Origin: Leptospiraceae bacterium
GTDB taxonomy: Bacteria; Spirochaetota; Leptospiria; Leptospirales; Leptospiraceae
DNA length: 64,000 nucleotides
Assembly (NCBI GenBank): GCA_016708435.1
Contig: JADJFV010000034.1
Coordinates: 124,001-188,000 of the forward strand
Direction of reading: 5' to 3'
The translations under genes and the position numbers were made by a program. Every line of letters begins with the position of its first letter. The first letter of the stretch is position 1. Below are positions 29,492 to 38,752 of this stretch, piece after piece. The notes below the pieces were generated by a model. The model had not been told where the DNA came from and made no database searches. It saw only the letters and a list, made by a program, of their open reading frames with translations.

Positions 29492-30255
29492 TAGATTGCC
29501 TGTTGTTCCTGTGATTTTAATACCTGTAGCATTTGTCTTGAATCAATTCTTAATTTTTCTTCGAGGATTCGAATGATCGATTCCATTACAGAGATTCTGC
29601 AGTAGTATTTATTTTTTGCAGAAACAATGTTCCATGGACAAATCTGAGTGTCAGTTTTGTTGAGGTATTCATCAAATAGCCGCTCGTAACTTTCATAGTT
29701 ATCGAATTGCTTCCAATCACTTTCGGAAACCATCCACTTTTTCCCTTCGTCCGCTGCTTTCTTTAATCTTTTCTTTTGCTCTTTGGCAGAAATATTTAAA
29801 AAATATTTTAAGATAATGTATCTATCATTTAAAACTGTTTCTTCAAAATTTAAAATGGACTTGAAGGCTTCTTTGTATTCACTCTTGCTGATTAACTTTT
29901 CTTGTTTTTCATAACTCACTCTTGAATACCATGAGCCATCGAAAATAACATTTTCTCCGTATAAGGGAAGTCGATTCCAGTAGTCGTATAAAAAATGATG
30001 AGTCTTGCTTTTTTCTTCCGCGTTTTCGAGTGAGTAAACTCTAAGTCTACGCGGATCAAGTCTTGTAGTTATACTCTTGAGCAAATCACCCTTACCCGAA
30101 CCAGCCCAACCTTCAAGAATGAGGATAGTGGCAAACTTCTGTTTGCTCGCTTCACTGAAGAGTATGTATAATCTTTCTTGTAAATCTTTTTCTACAATAT
30201 CGTAGGCTGATTTCTCAAGTGTAGGAGAATCTTCAAAATCTTTTAAATGCATCAT
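29491..30255 (-). CDS. PPK2-like protein, probably non-catalytic partner domain
   Basis: PPK2-fold protein of 254 residues, upstream partner of the gene at 28751. Its Walker A reads GWAGSGKGDLLKS (Ala for the usual Asp) and its Walker B IFDGSWYSR (Gly for the usual Arg), while the lid helix (KWMVSESDWKQFDNYESYE) is kept. In the fused class II PPK2 enzymes the N-terminal domain is degenerate in just this way, so I infer that this gene encodes that domain as a separate chain, forming a complex with its neighbour. A residual activity of its own is possible. ATG ATG begins the frame, with the second also usable. Confidence 0.83.
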   Translation of the reverse strand: MMHLKDFEDSPTLEKSAYDIVEKDLQERLYILFSEASKQKFATILILEGWAGSGKGDLLKSITTRLDPRRLRVYSLENAEEKSKTHHFLYDYWNRLPLYGENVIFDGSWYSRVSYEKQEKLISKSEYKEAFKSILNFEETVLNDRYIILKYFLNISAKEQKKRLKKAADEGKKWMVSESDWKQFDNYESYERLFDEYLNKTDTQICPWNIVSAKNKYYCRISVMESIIRILEEKLRIDSRQMLQVLKSQEQQAI

Positions 30256-30257
30256 AG

Positions 30258-30289
30258 AATCACTATTTAAAATAGTGATTTTTTTTTGA
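30258..30289 (+). terminator. hairpin with T-tract, facing the plus strand
   Basis: AATCACTATTT (30258-30268) and AAATAGTGATT (30270-30280) form a perfect inverted repeat, followed by a run of T's to 30287. On the plus strand this is a good intrinsic terminator. No annotated plus-strand gene precedes it; on the minus strand it lies in the leader just upstream of the PPK2-like start. Confidence 0.5.
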
Positions 30290-30300
30290 AAAGAGATTTT

Positions 30301-31542
30301 TTAACTCTCTCGAATCCAAACACTCCATTCTCCTTTTTTTTCATAACCCAGTTTCCAACCGGCTCCTGGATTTTGGAAATGCGATCCAATCGAAACAGCG
30401 AGTGACTCTTGTCCAAACTCATTTAAAATGATTCCAGCAAATCCAGAATACTTTGGTGTTAAATCTACCCAATCTGATTTGGAAACAATACCAGCTTTTT
30501 TTCTGAGTGCGATTAAGTTTTTAATTTCTTCTTTGAATCCCCAATCAAAACAATCAGGCCAATACACGCAAGGTGTGCCGGGTGTTGTGAGAATAAATGC
30601 ATAGGCAGAGGATTTAAAATGAGGAGGGCAAGGCCAGCATTCCTGTCCCCATCCGTTGGCAGGACTAAAAGGCGATGCACCCATATCATGATTATCCACG
30701 AAAGTTACAATGGAAGATCTTTCGTCTGGATTTTTTCTGAGGTTTAATCCAAATTTTAAATTGGCTGGATTGGCAGTTTGAATTTCTCGCTTGAGGCAAA
30801 TGTCAAACGCGCATCCTTTTGAATCGCGAGCCCAACCGATGATTCTGTCTGCTTCGTTCGTTCCATATTTTTGAATCATGGGATCATTTTTTAAATAGGG
30901 GGAGCTTTGCCAGTATTCGCCAACAGAAAAGTATTCTTCGCCCTTCGTTCGCTTAATCCAATCTACAACGTCTTCTACTGCGTAGCCCCAAACATAATCC
31001 CATCTCCAACCATCAACGCCGCAGTCTAGCATGAGTTCATCCATAGCAGCGACAAATCGTGAGTTGACTTTATTGTTGTCTAAGGCTAAGTCGAATTTGC
31101 CGTCCATGAATGTTCCGCCGGTATCTCGTCTTCCAAGACTCCAATGTTCTCCGGGATGTTCCCAGATATCTTCTTGCATTCTATTTCCATCGCGATGATT
31201 TGTGACTAAATCTACAATGACTTTTAATCCGAGAGAATGAAGTTTTGAAATTAGTGCGGTTAATTCTTGTTTGGTTCCGTAGCGGGAGTTGAGATTGAAA
31301 TCTCTCCAAAAATATCCTTCGCCACCACCGTGTTTGCCGTTACTCTCCCAGAGTGAATCATCAATCCAGGGAGGAGGGAGGTAAACCATTGTAAACCCCA
31401 TCTCGGCAATTTCGTCTGCCATATTTTTTAAAACCGTATACCAGGAATCGTGACGCCAATCCATCGTTCCTGTTCCTTTCGTCTTAACTAAATTCCAGTG
31501 AAATGCTTGTAGTATAATGTCTTTTCCTGTTCCGCGCGGCAT
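30301..31542 (-). CDS. alpha-amylase (GH13), cytoplasmic
   Basis: Alpha-glucan hydrolase of 413 residues with the GH13 barrel: VDLVTNHRDGN (region I), GVDGWRWDYVWG with the nucleophile Asp, SVGEYW with the acid Glu, and FVDNHDMG with the third Asp. The opening ILQAFHWN and the overall pattern resemble maltotetraose-forming and related amylases. An AAGGAG lies 7 nt before ATG 31542, so I reject the longer frame to 31581. No signal peptide is seen, so it acts inside the cell, matching a cytoplasmic MalQ at 21899. The product length is not certain. Confidence 0.9.
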   Translation of the reverse strand: MPRGTGKDIILQAFHWNLVKTKGTGTMDWRHDSWYTVLKNMADEIAEMGFTMVYLPPPWIDDSLWESNGKHGGGEGYFWRDFNLNSRYGTKQELTALISKLHSLGLKVIVDLVTNHRDGNRMQEDIWEHPGEHWSLGRRDTGGTFMDGKFDLALDNNKVNSRFVAAMDELMLDCGVDGWRWDYVWGYAVEDVVDWIKRTKGEEYFSVGEYWQSSPYLKNDPMIQKYGTNEADRIIGWARDSKGCAFDICLKREIQTANPANLKFGLNLRKNPDERSSIVTFVDNHDMGASPFSPANGWGQECWPCPPHFKSSAYAFILTTPGTPCVYWPDCFDWGFKEEIKNLIALRKKAGIVSKSDWVDLTPKYSGFAGIILNEFGQESLAVSIGSHFQNPGAGWKLGYEKKGEWSVWIRES

Positions 31543-31710
31543 AGTTTTCTCCTTGATGAAAATCGATATAAAGATTACCACCGATGTATTTTCGATTTTT
31601 GGTATATTGTAAGAATCTAGAAAGGTTTGTAAAGGTTATTTCGATTAGAGGGGAGCTTTTATTTTTAATAGTAACAATACAGAAAAATAACCAAAGATTA
31701 TAGTTGGTGA

Positions 31711-31736
31711 ACCGAGCTTGAAAAAGCAAGCTCGGT
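31711..31736 (-). terminator. strong hairpin after the lipoprotein gene
   Basis: ACCGAGCTTG and CAAGCTCGGT form a perfect 10-bp stem around a 6-nt A-rich loop, beginning 12 nt past the stop of the 31748 gene. The tail on the minus strand is not U-rich, so it may act as a weak terminator or as a 3' end stabiliser. Confidence 0.5.
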
Positions 31737-31747
31737 CTTTAAAAATG

Positions 31748-32293
31748 TTAGTTAGGTAAACAAGAAGTTGCTGCTTGGCATGCAGAAAGTGTGCTGTAAC
31801 AAGTTGGTGCGTTAGTGCAAGTATAGGCAATAGAATTCGTGCATCCGCCCGAAGTTCCTTGAAAGCCGCAACTAAATGCTCCAGAAGCACCAACTAGTAA
31901 AGACAAGGAAAATGTTACACTTGAAGAAGCACTTGTTGCAGTGATTGTGTATGCAGTTCTTGTTAATACAGAAGCTGATGGAGTTCCAGAAATTACACCA
32001 GTTGTAGTATTGAGAGTAATTCCAGTAGGTAACGCTGGACTTACGCTGTAACTAGTTGCTGTAAAATTTGATGTATTTGGAGTGAGAGTTGTCATTGCTG
32101 AGTTTAATACTAATGCTGTTACCGAACTTGCTCCACTGTATGTGAGCGTTGGTGATGGTGTAGCTGAACGTGATTGGCTTTGTAAAGCAAGTAATCCAAC
32201 GATTGCCGTTGTATCGTCTTTTTTTTCTGTTTGTTGGCATGTCAGGAATCCTAAGATTACTGACAAAGCTAAAATGGTTTTGATTTGATTCAT
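31748..32293 (-). CDS. Ig-like (He_PIG) lipoprotein
   Basis: Surface or periplasmic lipoprotein of 181 residues. The signal peptide ends at the relaxed spirochaetal lipobox FLTC (Cys19). A low-complexity Ser/Thr stretch follows, then a putative Ig module with the He_PIG hallmark (ALPTGITLNTTTGVISGTPS, about 88-107), and a cysteine-rich tail with six Cys (about 142-178). A GGAG lies 7 nt before the ATG. He_PIG modules occur in many leptospiral surface proteins; the binding target is unknown. It appears to be a single-gene unit, with a hairpin after its end. Confidence 0.78.
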   Translation of the reverse strand: MNQIKTILALSVILGFLTCQQTEKKDDTTAIVGLLALQSQSRSATPSPTLTYSGASSVTALVLNSAMTTLTPNTSNFTATSYSVSPALPTGITLNTTTGVISGTPSASVLTRTAYTITATSASSSVTFSLSLLVGASGAFSCGFQGTSGGCTNSIAYTCTNAPTCYSTLSACQAATSCLPN

Positions 32294-32435
32294 TTTTATC
32301 TCCGATATTTTTTTACAAATAAATACAATGTTCTCATTTTTGTCAAACCTAAAGTAAATTCTTACGAAAGAAAAGTTATATTTAATATAGCAGTTCGATA
32401 GTTATATTATCGAAAAAGTATTATATACAATCGTA

Positions 32436-33725
32436 TTATAAATATCTTTTCTTCATTCTCGCCCCGATGAAGTAGAGGGTCAAGAGGCTAATTATAAATA
32501 TCCCCAATACCAAATAAGGATTCACAATGTTCAATATATAAGGTAAGGATAATGTCAATACTCCGCCGCCGATGAAGGGGGATGTGAAGGGGGCGGCTTC
32601 TGCGTAGACTTTGAGTGCTTTTGTTTTGCATTCGGGGTCTACCATTTTCATAAGCATGAGCCCAATGCCTGTGGTTCCGTTTACCATTCCAAAGTTGATT
32701 AGACTTAGTTCGAATGAATATTCGTCTTTAATGAGTCTAGTGCGAATATAATAGTGACAGAAAACATTCCAAATAAATCCGACAGTAAATAAAATGCCTA
32801 GAGGAATGATTGCATCTGAAATCACTTTCATATCAATACTTGCAATGCCGGCAAAGATGAGCAATTCCATAAAGACGTTAGACGCTAGGTTTATGATTCC
32901 ATTGTGAATTAAGTGTTGATGACGAATTAATTTTAAGAAAGTCTTTACTAAGACTCCACCGATAAGCGCGTAAACAAAGAGAGGAAGAGAAGGAACAAGT
33001 CTTTTTAAAATTGCAATGGGTGAAGTATCCGAAATATTTTCCAATAGAACTAAAATATTGTCTTTCATGAGAGAGCCAAGTAGAAAGGCACCAAAGATCA
33101 ATGTTAGAGTAATGATAACTCTAACTGGATCAAGGTTGAATTTTTCATGCTCTTCTTCTTTGACGACACCACTTCCCCGCTCGCGCTTAATAATGATTAT
33201 CCCGCCAACGATGCCAAGAATTAAGCCGACAGTCGCACTGAAAAGTCCATATTCCTGTCCATTGGGTAGACCATTGTCTAGAAATGTTTGATTCATAGCA
33301 ACAGCAGTTCCATGTCCACCGGCAAAACCTGTTTCTAGAACTGAGGTAAAGGCTAATGGCAAATTAAAAAAAGGTTTGAATAAAAAAAGACAGAGTGTGA
33401 GCCCAACGACCATTTGCCCCACAATGGTTATCCAGACTAAAATGGTTTCGCCGAGAGATTCTTTGAACTCAGATGTTATTTGTTTGCCTTCGCTTCGCTC
33501 TAGAAATAGAGCAGCAAAGATTAAAGCAATGAAAATCGAAGGCCAACTTTTCCATGTGGTGTAGATAGGAAGAGTTTTCCATTCAGGAATTGCTGTGAAT
33601 AAAGAAAGAACGATAAGAGAAGAGGAAAGAGAAACAGGGATTCTATATTTTTTTAGAACTCCAATTCTTTGCGTAATTACACTGGCGAGTCCAAGAATTA
33701 CAATCGTCAAGAAAAAATGGGTCAT
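32436..33725 (-). CDS. gltS: sodium/glutamate symporter
   Basis: Inner-membrane carrier of about 429 residues with ten or more hydrophobic segments. It has the GltS family core FAGGHGTAVAMNQTF and the matching second-half loop FGMVNGTTGIGLMLMKMVDPE. GltS imports glutamate with sodium. The frame opens at 33737, but Met at 33725 overlaps the ispG stop as ATGA and has GGAAAGAG just upstream, so that start is used; it implies coupling to ispG. No ligand-binding residue beyond the family motif can be checked. Confidence 0.88.
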   Translation of the reverse strand: MTHFFLTIVILGLASVITQRIGVLKKYRIPVSLSSSLIVLSLFTAIPEWKTLPIYTTWKSWPSIFIALIFAALFLERSEGKQITSEFKESLGETILVWITIVGQMVVGLTLCLFLFKPFFNLPLAFTSVLETGFAGGHGTAVAMNQTFLDNGLPNGQEYGLFSATVGLILGIVGGIIIIKRERGSGVVKEEEHEKFNLDPVRVIITLTLIFGAFLLGSLMKDNILVLLENISDTSPIAILKRLVPSLPLFVYALIGGVLVKTFLKLIRHQHLIHNGIINLASNVFMELLIFAGIASIDMKVISDAIIPLGILFTVGFIWNVFCHYYIRTRLIKDEYSFELSLINFGMVNGTTGIGLMLMKMVDPECKTKALKVYAEAAPFTSPFIGGGVLTLSLPYILNIVNPYLVLGIFIISLLTLYFIGARMKKRYL

Positions 33726-35752
33726 GGCTCTTTCCACATACCTTTTTCTTTTATTAATTCAATTAGTTTTTCATCTGCTTGTTCACTTGGAATTCCTTTG
33801 GCTATTATCTCTTTGCCGTAATAAAGATGAACCTTACCCGGACCTGCTCCTACATAACCAAAATCTGCATCTGCCATTTCACCTGGTCCATTTACAATGC
33901 AACCCATGATGGCAATCTTAACACCTACAAGGTGACCGGTTGCTTTTTTGATTCGAGCCGTGGTCTCCTGTAAGTCAAACAGGGTTCTACCGCAAGAAGG
34001 ACAGGATATGAATTCTGTTTTAGAAGTGCGAAGTCTAGTTGCTTGTAAAATATCAAAGCATAGGTTCAATACTTCGTTTGGATTTGTATTCTCTGCCACA
34101 AGGCGAAAGGCGTCTCCAATTCCATCTACAAAAACGCCACCTATGCCGACTGACGCACCGTAGAGAGCATCTTCTAGACTATCGAATTTACCGAAAAGTA
34201 AAATTGGAAATTCAGAGTTTTGTAAAAGAAAACCAAGCTTTCTATAATCTAGCAAGATTTCTTTCGTTTCTAAAGAGAAGATAATGTTTGTTAGCCGGTT
34301 CTCCTGCAAGACTTTTACAAGATCGGGAACGACGCTTAAGTCTTCGGCGAAAATTTTAAACTCACAGGTCTTTTGTCTGTCTTGAAAACTCTTTAGAAAT
34401 AAAATAAAATTTTGAGAACGAAAATTGTAATGAAATGGATTGAATACAATTTTGTCAAACTGCAAAAGGGAATGAGAGTGCTCTAGAATGCGACTATCGA
34501 ATTCACCTAGATTTGCAGAAAAAGGAATTTTTACTTTGCAAGCTTTTTTAAGTATTAAAAGCTTATTGAGTTCTTTCTCATTTTGCAAAAGGAAAGAAAA
34601 AATTTCGTGTTTTACGTTTTCATTTATTCTTGATTGATCTTCAACTAATTTTTCTAAGCTGTCACTGGTGGTAGTGTCAATATCAAGGGCTGTTTCTACT
34701 CGAATTGGAAATTTTTCGCCAATGCGTAAATCTCCAATTGGGACAGGAGAGCTGTAAAAGCGTTCGTATTGAAATGGATTTCGAAATTCTGAATAAGATG
34801 TATTATCCGCTACTGTGATTGCTGGCGGCACGGGAATTGATTTTTCTCGTTCTAATTGTTTTTTAAATAGAGTGTTGTATTTTTCTACAAGACGCTTTGC
34901 TACTGGAATTTCGTGCACTGCATCTTCCGTAAGAGAAACTCGGATAGTATCTCCAATTCCATCTTCGAGTAGAGATCCGATACCGATAGAAGACTTAATT
35001 CTTCCATCGGCTCCATTACCGGCTTCGGTTACTCCCAGGTGGAGGGGATAATCGATGTCATGCTCTAAAAATTTAGAGACTAATAATCTGTATGCCTCTA
35101 CCATAATGATAGGGTTTGATGATTTCATAGAAACAATAATATCTTTGTAACCTTCAGATTCTGCGATTCGAATAAATTCTAAAGCGGACTCGCACATCCC
35201 GGCAGGCGTGTCGCCATATCGATTCATAATTCTATCCGAGAGAGAACCGTGATTAGTCCCAATACGCATCGCGACTCCCAATTCTTTGCAACGCTTGACT
35301 AGTGGGATAAATGTTTCTGCAATTCTACTAAGCTCTTCTTTGTATTCTGCGTCTGTGTATTCTCTTACCGCAAACTTCTTCTTATCCGCAAAGTTGCCCG
35401 GATTGATTCGCACCTTCTCAACGTACTCTACCACTTTGAGCGCGACTGTGGGAGTAAAATGAATATCAGCCACAAGGGGGGTTTTACAATTTACTTTTTT
35501 TAATTCGTTTCTTATATTGATTAAATTTTCTGCATCAGCCATGGAAGGCACAGTGAGGCGAACTATTTCGCATCCAGCATTTGTTAAATCCAAAATTTGT
35601 TTTACCGAAGACATTGTGTCTTGCGTATCTGACGTGGTCATAGATTGAATTCGAATTGGATTATGCCCCCCAATGCCCACGTCTCCCACTTTGACTTCTC
35701 TTGTTAATACTCTTTTATAGCTAAATGGGAAAATATTATATCGTAAATTCAT
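33722..35752 (-). CDS. ispG: 4-hydroxy-3-methylbut-2-enyl-diphosphate synthase, long form
   Basis: IspG (GcpE) carries out the next-to-last MEP-pathway step using a 4Fe-4S cluster. The N-terminal barrel begins RVLTREVKVGDVGIGG, and the C-terminal iron-sulfur domain holds the three Cys in ISCPSCGRT and IMGCIVNGPGE. At 676 residues it is far longer than the 370-residue E. coli enzyme because of a middle domain of about 250 residues (about 300-560), the arrangement known from plants, Chlamydia and spirochaetes. Together with ispD (23679) and ispH (57503) it shows a MEP route for isoprenoids. The gltS start overlaps its end. Confidence 0.95.
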   Translation of the reverse strand: MNLRYNIFPFSYKRVLTREVKVGDVGIGGHNPIRIQSMTTSDTQDTMSSVKQILDLTNAGCEIVRLTVPSMADAENLINIRNELKKVNCKTPLVADIHFTPTVALKVVEYVEKVRINPGNFADKKKFAVREYTDAEYKEELSRIAETFIPLVKRCKELGVAMRIGTNHGSLSDRIMNRYGDTPAGMCESALEFIRIAESEGYKDIIVSMKSSNPIIMVEAYRLLVSKFLEHDIDYPLHLGVTEAGNGADGRIKSSIGIGSLLEDGIGDTIRVSLTEDAVHEIPVAKRLVEKYNTLFKKQLEREKSIPVPPAITVADNTSYSEFRNPFQYERFYSSPVPIGDLRIGEKFPIRVETALDIDTTTSDSLEKLVEDQSRINENVKHEIFSFLLQNEKELNKLLILKKACKVKIPFSANLGEFDSRILEHSHSLLQFDKIVFNPFHYNFRSQNFILFLKSFQDRQKTCEFKIFAEDLSVVPDLVKVLQENRLTNIIFSLETKEILLDYRKLGFLLQNSEFPILLFGKFDSLEDALYGASVGIGGVFVDGIGDAFRLVAENTNPNEVLNLCFDILQATRLRTSKTEFISCPSCGRTLFDLQETTARIKKATGHLVGVKIAIMGCIVNGPGEMADADFGYVGAGPGKVHLYYGKEIIAKGIPSEQADEKLIELIKEKGMWKEP

Positions 35753-35827
35753 AGTTTTACCATTTTGCTTATGGCTATTTTCGTAAAGTAAAAATATTCA
35801 AATAAAAAAAAGGATAAGATTGCTACT

Positions 35828-36014
35828 AGGCACAGAGACGCAGAGAAATTTCTAGAGAGTCTTGTTCAAAAAATATTGTTTGGTTTCGTTATTCAGGTTA
35901 ATAATATTCAGTTACAACGTGATTTTTTTAAATAGATCTCTTTCACATGCTGCACATGAAAAAAAAATGGCACAATTCCATATTCCTCCGTGACTCTGTG
36001 CCTCCGTGGCAAAG
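35828..36014. repeat. intergenic segment flanked by inverted CACAGAG arms
   Basis: The 317 bases between ispG and the phosphatase hold no gene. AGGCACAGAG (35828-35837) is matched by CTCTGTGCCT (35994-36003), each extended by further CACAGAG-like or CCACGGAGG-like units. Similar arms occur at 37291, 38871, 42196 and 42451. This looks like a small interspersed, possibly mobile, repeat. Confidence 0.6.
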
Positions 36015-36069
36015 AAGCTTTTTTAATTCTTGTCAGGAATTTAAGTTTGGAAATTCTATTAGCATTCGT

Positions 36070-37245
36070 ATGAAAGCAAGTATAATTCTAATCGGTCTTA
36101 CTAAAGTTCTAGTAAATCAAATCAAGAAAGAACTAAGTAAATGCACTGCAAAAAATTCATTTGATCTACTTTCCTTTGGAGATGCGCGAGAGGCTTTGAA
36201 TCAGAAAGAAATGGATGCGAATATAATTGTTTGGCAAGAAGCAGAAGATGAAAATTCAATGGAAAGTTTCAATCAATTCAAGAAAAAATTCCCTGAGTCT
36301 ATAACGATTTTGATTTCAAAGGGGAAAATCGAAACTATTATTCGAGAGATAAATGAGACCGGCTTATTTAGAATTGCCGCAGATCCTGTAAAAATTCCTG
36401 AAATCGTTAAATATATAGAAGAGGCAATTCACAAACAGCAAAGCTTACAAAATCAAAAAAAGAAAAATACAATTAATGATAAGGAAGCAATTCAAAAAGA
36501 ATTATTGATAGCGCAAGAAATTCAAAAGAATTTATTGCCGATAGATTCACCTAAATGGAAGAACTTAGATGTTATATGCTTTAGTGAATCAGCCAAAAAT
36601 GTCGGTGGAGATTTTTACACATACTACGGAATGCAAAATGATAGAACTCTTATCAGTAAACACCTAGTAACCGTCGGTGACGTTTCGGGCAAAGGGATCT
36701 CAGCCGCTCTTCTTATGGCGACTTGCATTTCGCATATTGATAATACGATGAAGCTAAATTTAAAACTTCCAGAAAGAATGGCTTATCTTGATAAACTGCT
36801 AGTTCCCTTTACAAAACCACAAAAACAAAACTGTGCTCTTTGCATGGTTGAACTAGTAGGGGTTAACACAAATCATGCGTTCGTTAAGGTTGTAAATGCC
36901 GCTTGTATTCCTCCCTATATTAAAAGAAAAAATGGAAACGTAGAATGGATTTCAGCAAAAGGATTCGCACTCGGGCAGGGAATTGGCTCGCAGTTTGGTT
37001 ACAAAGAAGCGACAGTCGGAATCGAGAAGGGGGATATGATTATTCTAGTGAGCGATGGAATCATTGAAGCAAATAATTCTAAAAATGAACTGTTTGGATT
37101 TGAGTCGTTTAAACAAGTCTTAGATTCAGGCTCAGTCAATTCATCGAAGGAAATGCTAAATCATATTCTAAAAAATATTTCTGAGTTTACTCGAGATTAT
37201 GAACAACACGATGACATGACAATCGTTGTAATACGTTATCACTGA
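36070..37245 (+). CDS. RsbU-type PP2C (SpoIIE) phosphatase with receiver-like domain
   Basis: Ser/Thr phosphatase of 391 residues of the kind that controls anti-sigma antagonist switches. The N-terminal 110 residues have a receiver-like fold that appears to lack the usual phospho-Asp. A short coiled coil (about 115-150) leads to the phosphatase domain with LIAQEIQKNLLP, VGGDFYTY, VGDVSGKGISAALLMA, SDGIIEA and the metal Asp pair in HDDMTIVVI. The frame is open back to 35947, but that part translates the intergenic repeat, so I take Met 36070 (MKASIILIG). No partner anti-sigma gene lies nearby. Confidence 0.87.
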   Translation: MKASIILIGLTKVLVNQIKKELSKCTAKNSFDLLSFGDAREALNQKEMDANIIVWQEAEDENSMESFNQFKKKFPESITILISKGKIETIIREINETGLFRIAADPVKIPEIVKYIEEAIHKQQSLQNQKKKNTINDKEAIQKELLIAQEIQKNLLPIDSPKWKNLDVICFSESAKNVGGDFYTYYGMQNDRTLISKHLVTVGDVSGKGISAALLMATCISHIDNTMKLNLKLPERMAYLDKLLVPFTKPQKQNCALCMVELVGVNTNHAFVKVVNAACIPPYIKRKNGNVEWISAKGFALGQGIGSQFGYKEATVGIEKGDMIILVSDGIIEANNSKNELFGFESFKQVLDSGSVNSSKEMLNHILKNISEFTRDYEQHDDMTIVVIRYH

Positions 37246-37260
37246 TATGTGATTCCTTAT

Positions 37261-37290
37261 TTAGCTCGGTATTTTTAAGCTAAGAATTTT
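37261..37290 (+). terminator. probable intrinsic terminator
   Basis: TTAGCT (37261-37266) pairs with AGCTAA (37278-37283), followed by GAATTTTT. It lies 16 nt past the phosphatase stop. Confidence 0.5.
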
Positions 37291-37320
37291 TAACCACGAA
37301 GAGCACGAAGTTCACGAAGG
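37291..37320. repeat. CACGAAG-type intergenic repeat
   Basis: TAACCACGAAGAGCACGAAG followed by TTCACGAAGG: short degenerate CACGAAG units in tandem, related in style to the CACAGAG arms elsewhere in this window. Confidence 0.5.
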
Positions 37321-37396
37321 ATTAAGCTTTATCCATTTATTTTTAGGTTGCAGAAAAAAAATAATAAATAGAAACTGAAACTATTCGAGGTGAAGT

Positions 37397-38752
37397 ATGA
37401 AATCTACTACTAAATATATTTTAATAAGCGCAATACTCTTATTAGCCGTTATGCCTATTCGCAAAGTTCTTGCCTTTTGTGGATTCTATGTGGCAAAAGC
37501 CGATGCAAGTCTTTATAATCAAGCGTCCCGCGTTGTTGTTGTGCATAATGACGATAAGACGGTGATTAGTATGATGAATGACTATCAGGGAGAGTTAAAA
37601 GACTTTGCGCTTGTAGTTCCTGTTCCCACGATTCTAGAAAAAGATCAGATTCATGTGGGAGACAGTAAAATCATTGATCACTTAGATGCATACAGCGCTC
37701 CTCGACTTGTAGAATACTTTGATCCCGATCCCTGTCATGTGTATGAAGAAGAAAAAAGTATGATGGATGTATTTCGAAAAAAAGAGATGACTGTTCCAAC
37801 CTCTTCTGCGACGGGAGGTAAAAAAGATTTGGGAGTAACTGTAGAAGCTTCTTACACAATTGGAGAATACGATATACAGATATTATCCGCAAAGTATTCA
37901 GACGGACTTGAAACCTGGCTTAACCAAAACGGATACAAAATTCCAAAAGGAGCAAAGGAAGCACTTAAGCCCTATATCAATCAAAAACTAAAATTCTTCG
38001 TAGCAAAAGTAAATCTAAAGAGCATGGCTCAGGGGCTAACGTTTCTTCGCCCCTTACAGTTTGCTTACGAGTCTCCCAAGTTCATGCTTCCAATTCGTCT
38101 GGGAATGCTAAACGCAAAAGGAGAGCAAGATTTATTAATCTATATGCTTTCTAAAAACGGTCGTGTAGAAACAACGAATTACCGCACAGTCAAACTTCCA
38201 AGTGACTTAGAAGTTCCTGAATTTGTAAAATCAGATTTTGCAAATTTTTATAAATCTATGTTCGTAGAGCAAGCTAGAAAAGAAAATCATCGTGTAGTGT
38301 TTACTGAATACTTTTGGAATATGTCCTGGTGTGATCCATGCGCGGCAGAGCCACTTTCTAATAACGAATTACAGCAATTAGGCGTATTTTGGATTGGGGA
38401 TAATCAAAATCAGCCGAAACAAAATTGGAACGGTGCTCCACCACAGGTTATGGTAACCCGTCTTCATATCCGCTATAACAATGAAACATTTCCAGAAGAT
38501 TTAGTATTCCAAGAAACCAAGGATCAACAAAATTTCCAGGGTCGCTATATCATCCAACATCCATGGAAAGGAAATCCAAACCAGTGCTCCAAGGCAAAGG
38601 AATATTTTATCCAGCTTCGAGGCAGAGAAGAAAAGCGCGCTGAGAATTACAGAATGTTAACCGGTCTCGAACTCGGTGAGATCAAATCCAGAATGAACTT
38701 GAAAGACGAGCCTAAGGAAGAAAAATTATGGTGGAAGAAGATTTGGAAGTAA
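37397..38752 (+). CDS. DUF2330 secreted protein
   Basis: Protein of 451 residues with a signal peptide (about 1-26). The DUF2330 pattern follows: CGFYVAKADASLYNQASRVVV, then LVVPVPTIL (about 73-81) and the conserved FDPDPC. The family is widespread in environmental bacteria and has no assigned function. Cysteines in WCDPCAAEPLS (about 313-323) may form a disulfide or bind metal. An AGGTGA lies just before the ATG, a good ribosome site. The last 24 bases of the gene are repeated 108 nt downstream. Confidence 0.8.
   Translation: MKSTTKYILISAILLLAVMPIRKVLAFCGFYVAKADASLYNQASRVVVVHNDDKTVISMMNDYQGELKDFALVVPVPTILEKDQIHVGDSKIIDHLDAYSAPRLVEYFDPDPCHVYEEEKSMMDVFRKKEMTVPTSSATGGKKDLGVTVEASYTIGEYDIQILSAKYSDGLETWLNQNGYKIPKGAKEALKPYINQKLKFFVAKVNLKSMAQGLTFLRPLQFAYESPKFMLPIRLGMLNAKGEQDLLIYMLSKNGRVETTNYRTVKLPSDLEVPEFVKSDFANFYKSMFVEQARKENHRVVFTEYFWNMSWCDPCAAEPLSNNELQQLGVFWIGDNQNQPKQNWNGAPPQVMVTRLHIRYNNETFPEDLVFQETKDQQNFQGRYIIQHPWKGNPNQCSKAKEYFIQLRGREEKRAENYRMLTGLELGEIKSRMNLKDEPKEEKLWWKKIWK

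Noticed and set aside
31645..31893. Minus-strand frame of 82 residues overlapping the Ig-like lipoprotein's 3' end
   Set aside because: It lies antiphase within the lipoprotein's coding end and contains the hairpin; the lipoprotein frame has a signal peptide and family motif, this one has nothing.
35947..36069. N-terminal extension of the RsbU-type phosphatase
   Set aside because: It translates the CACAGAG-type repeat and adds residues unlike the family; Met 36070 starts the receiver-like fold.
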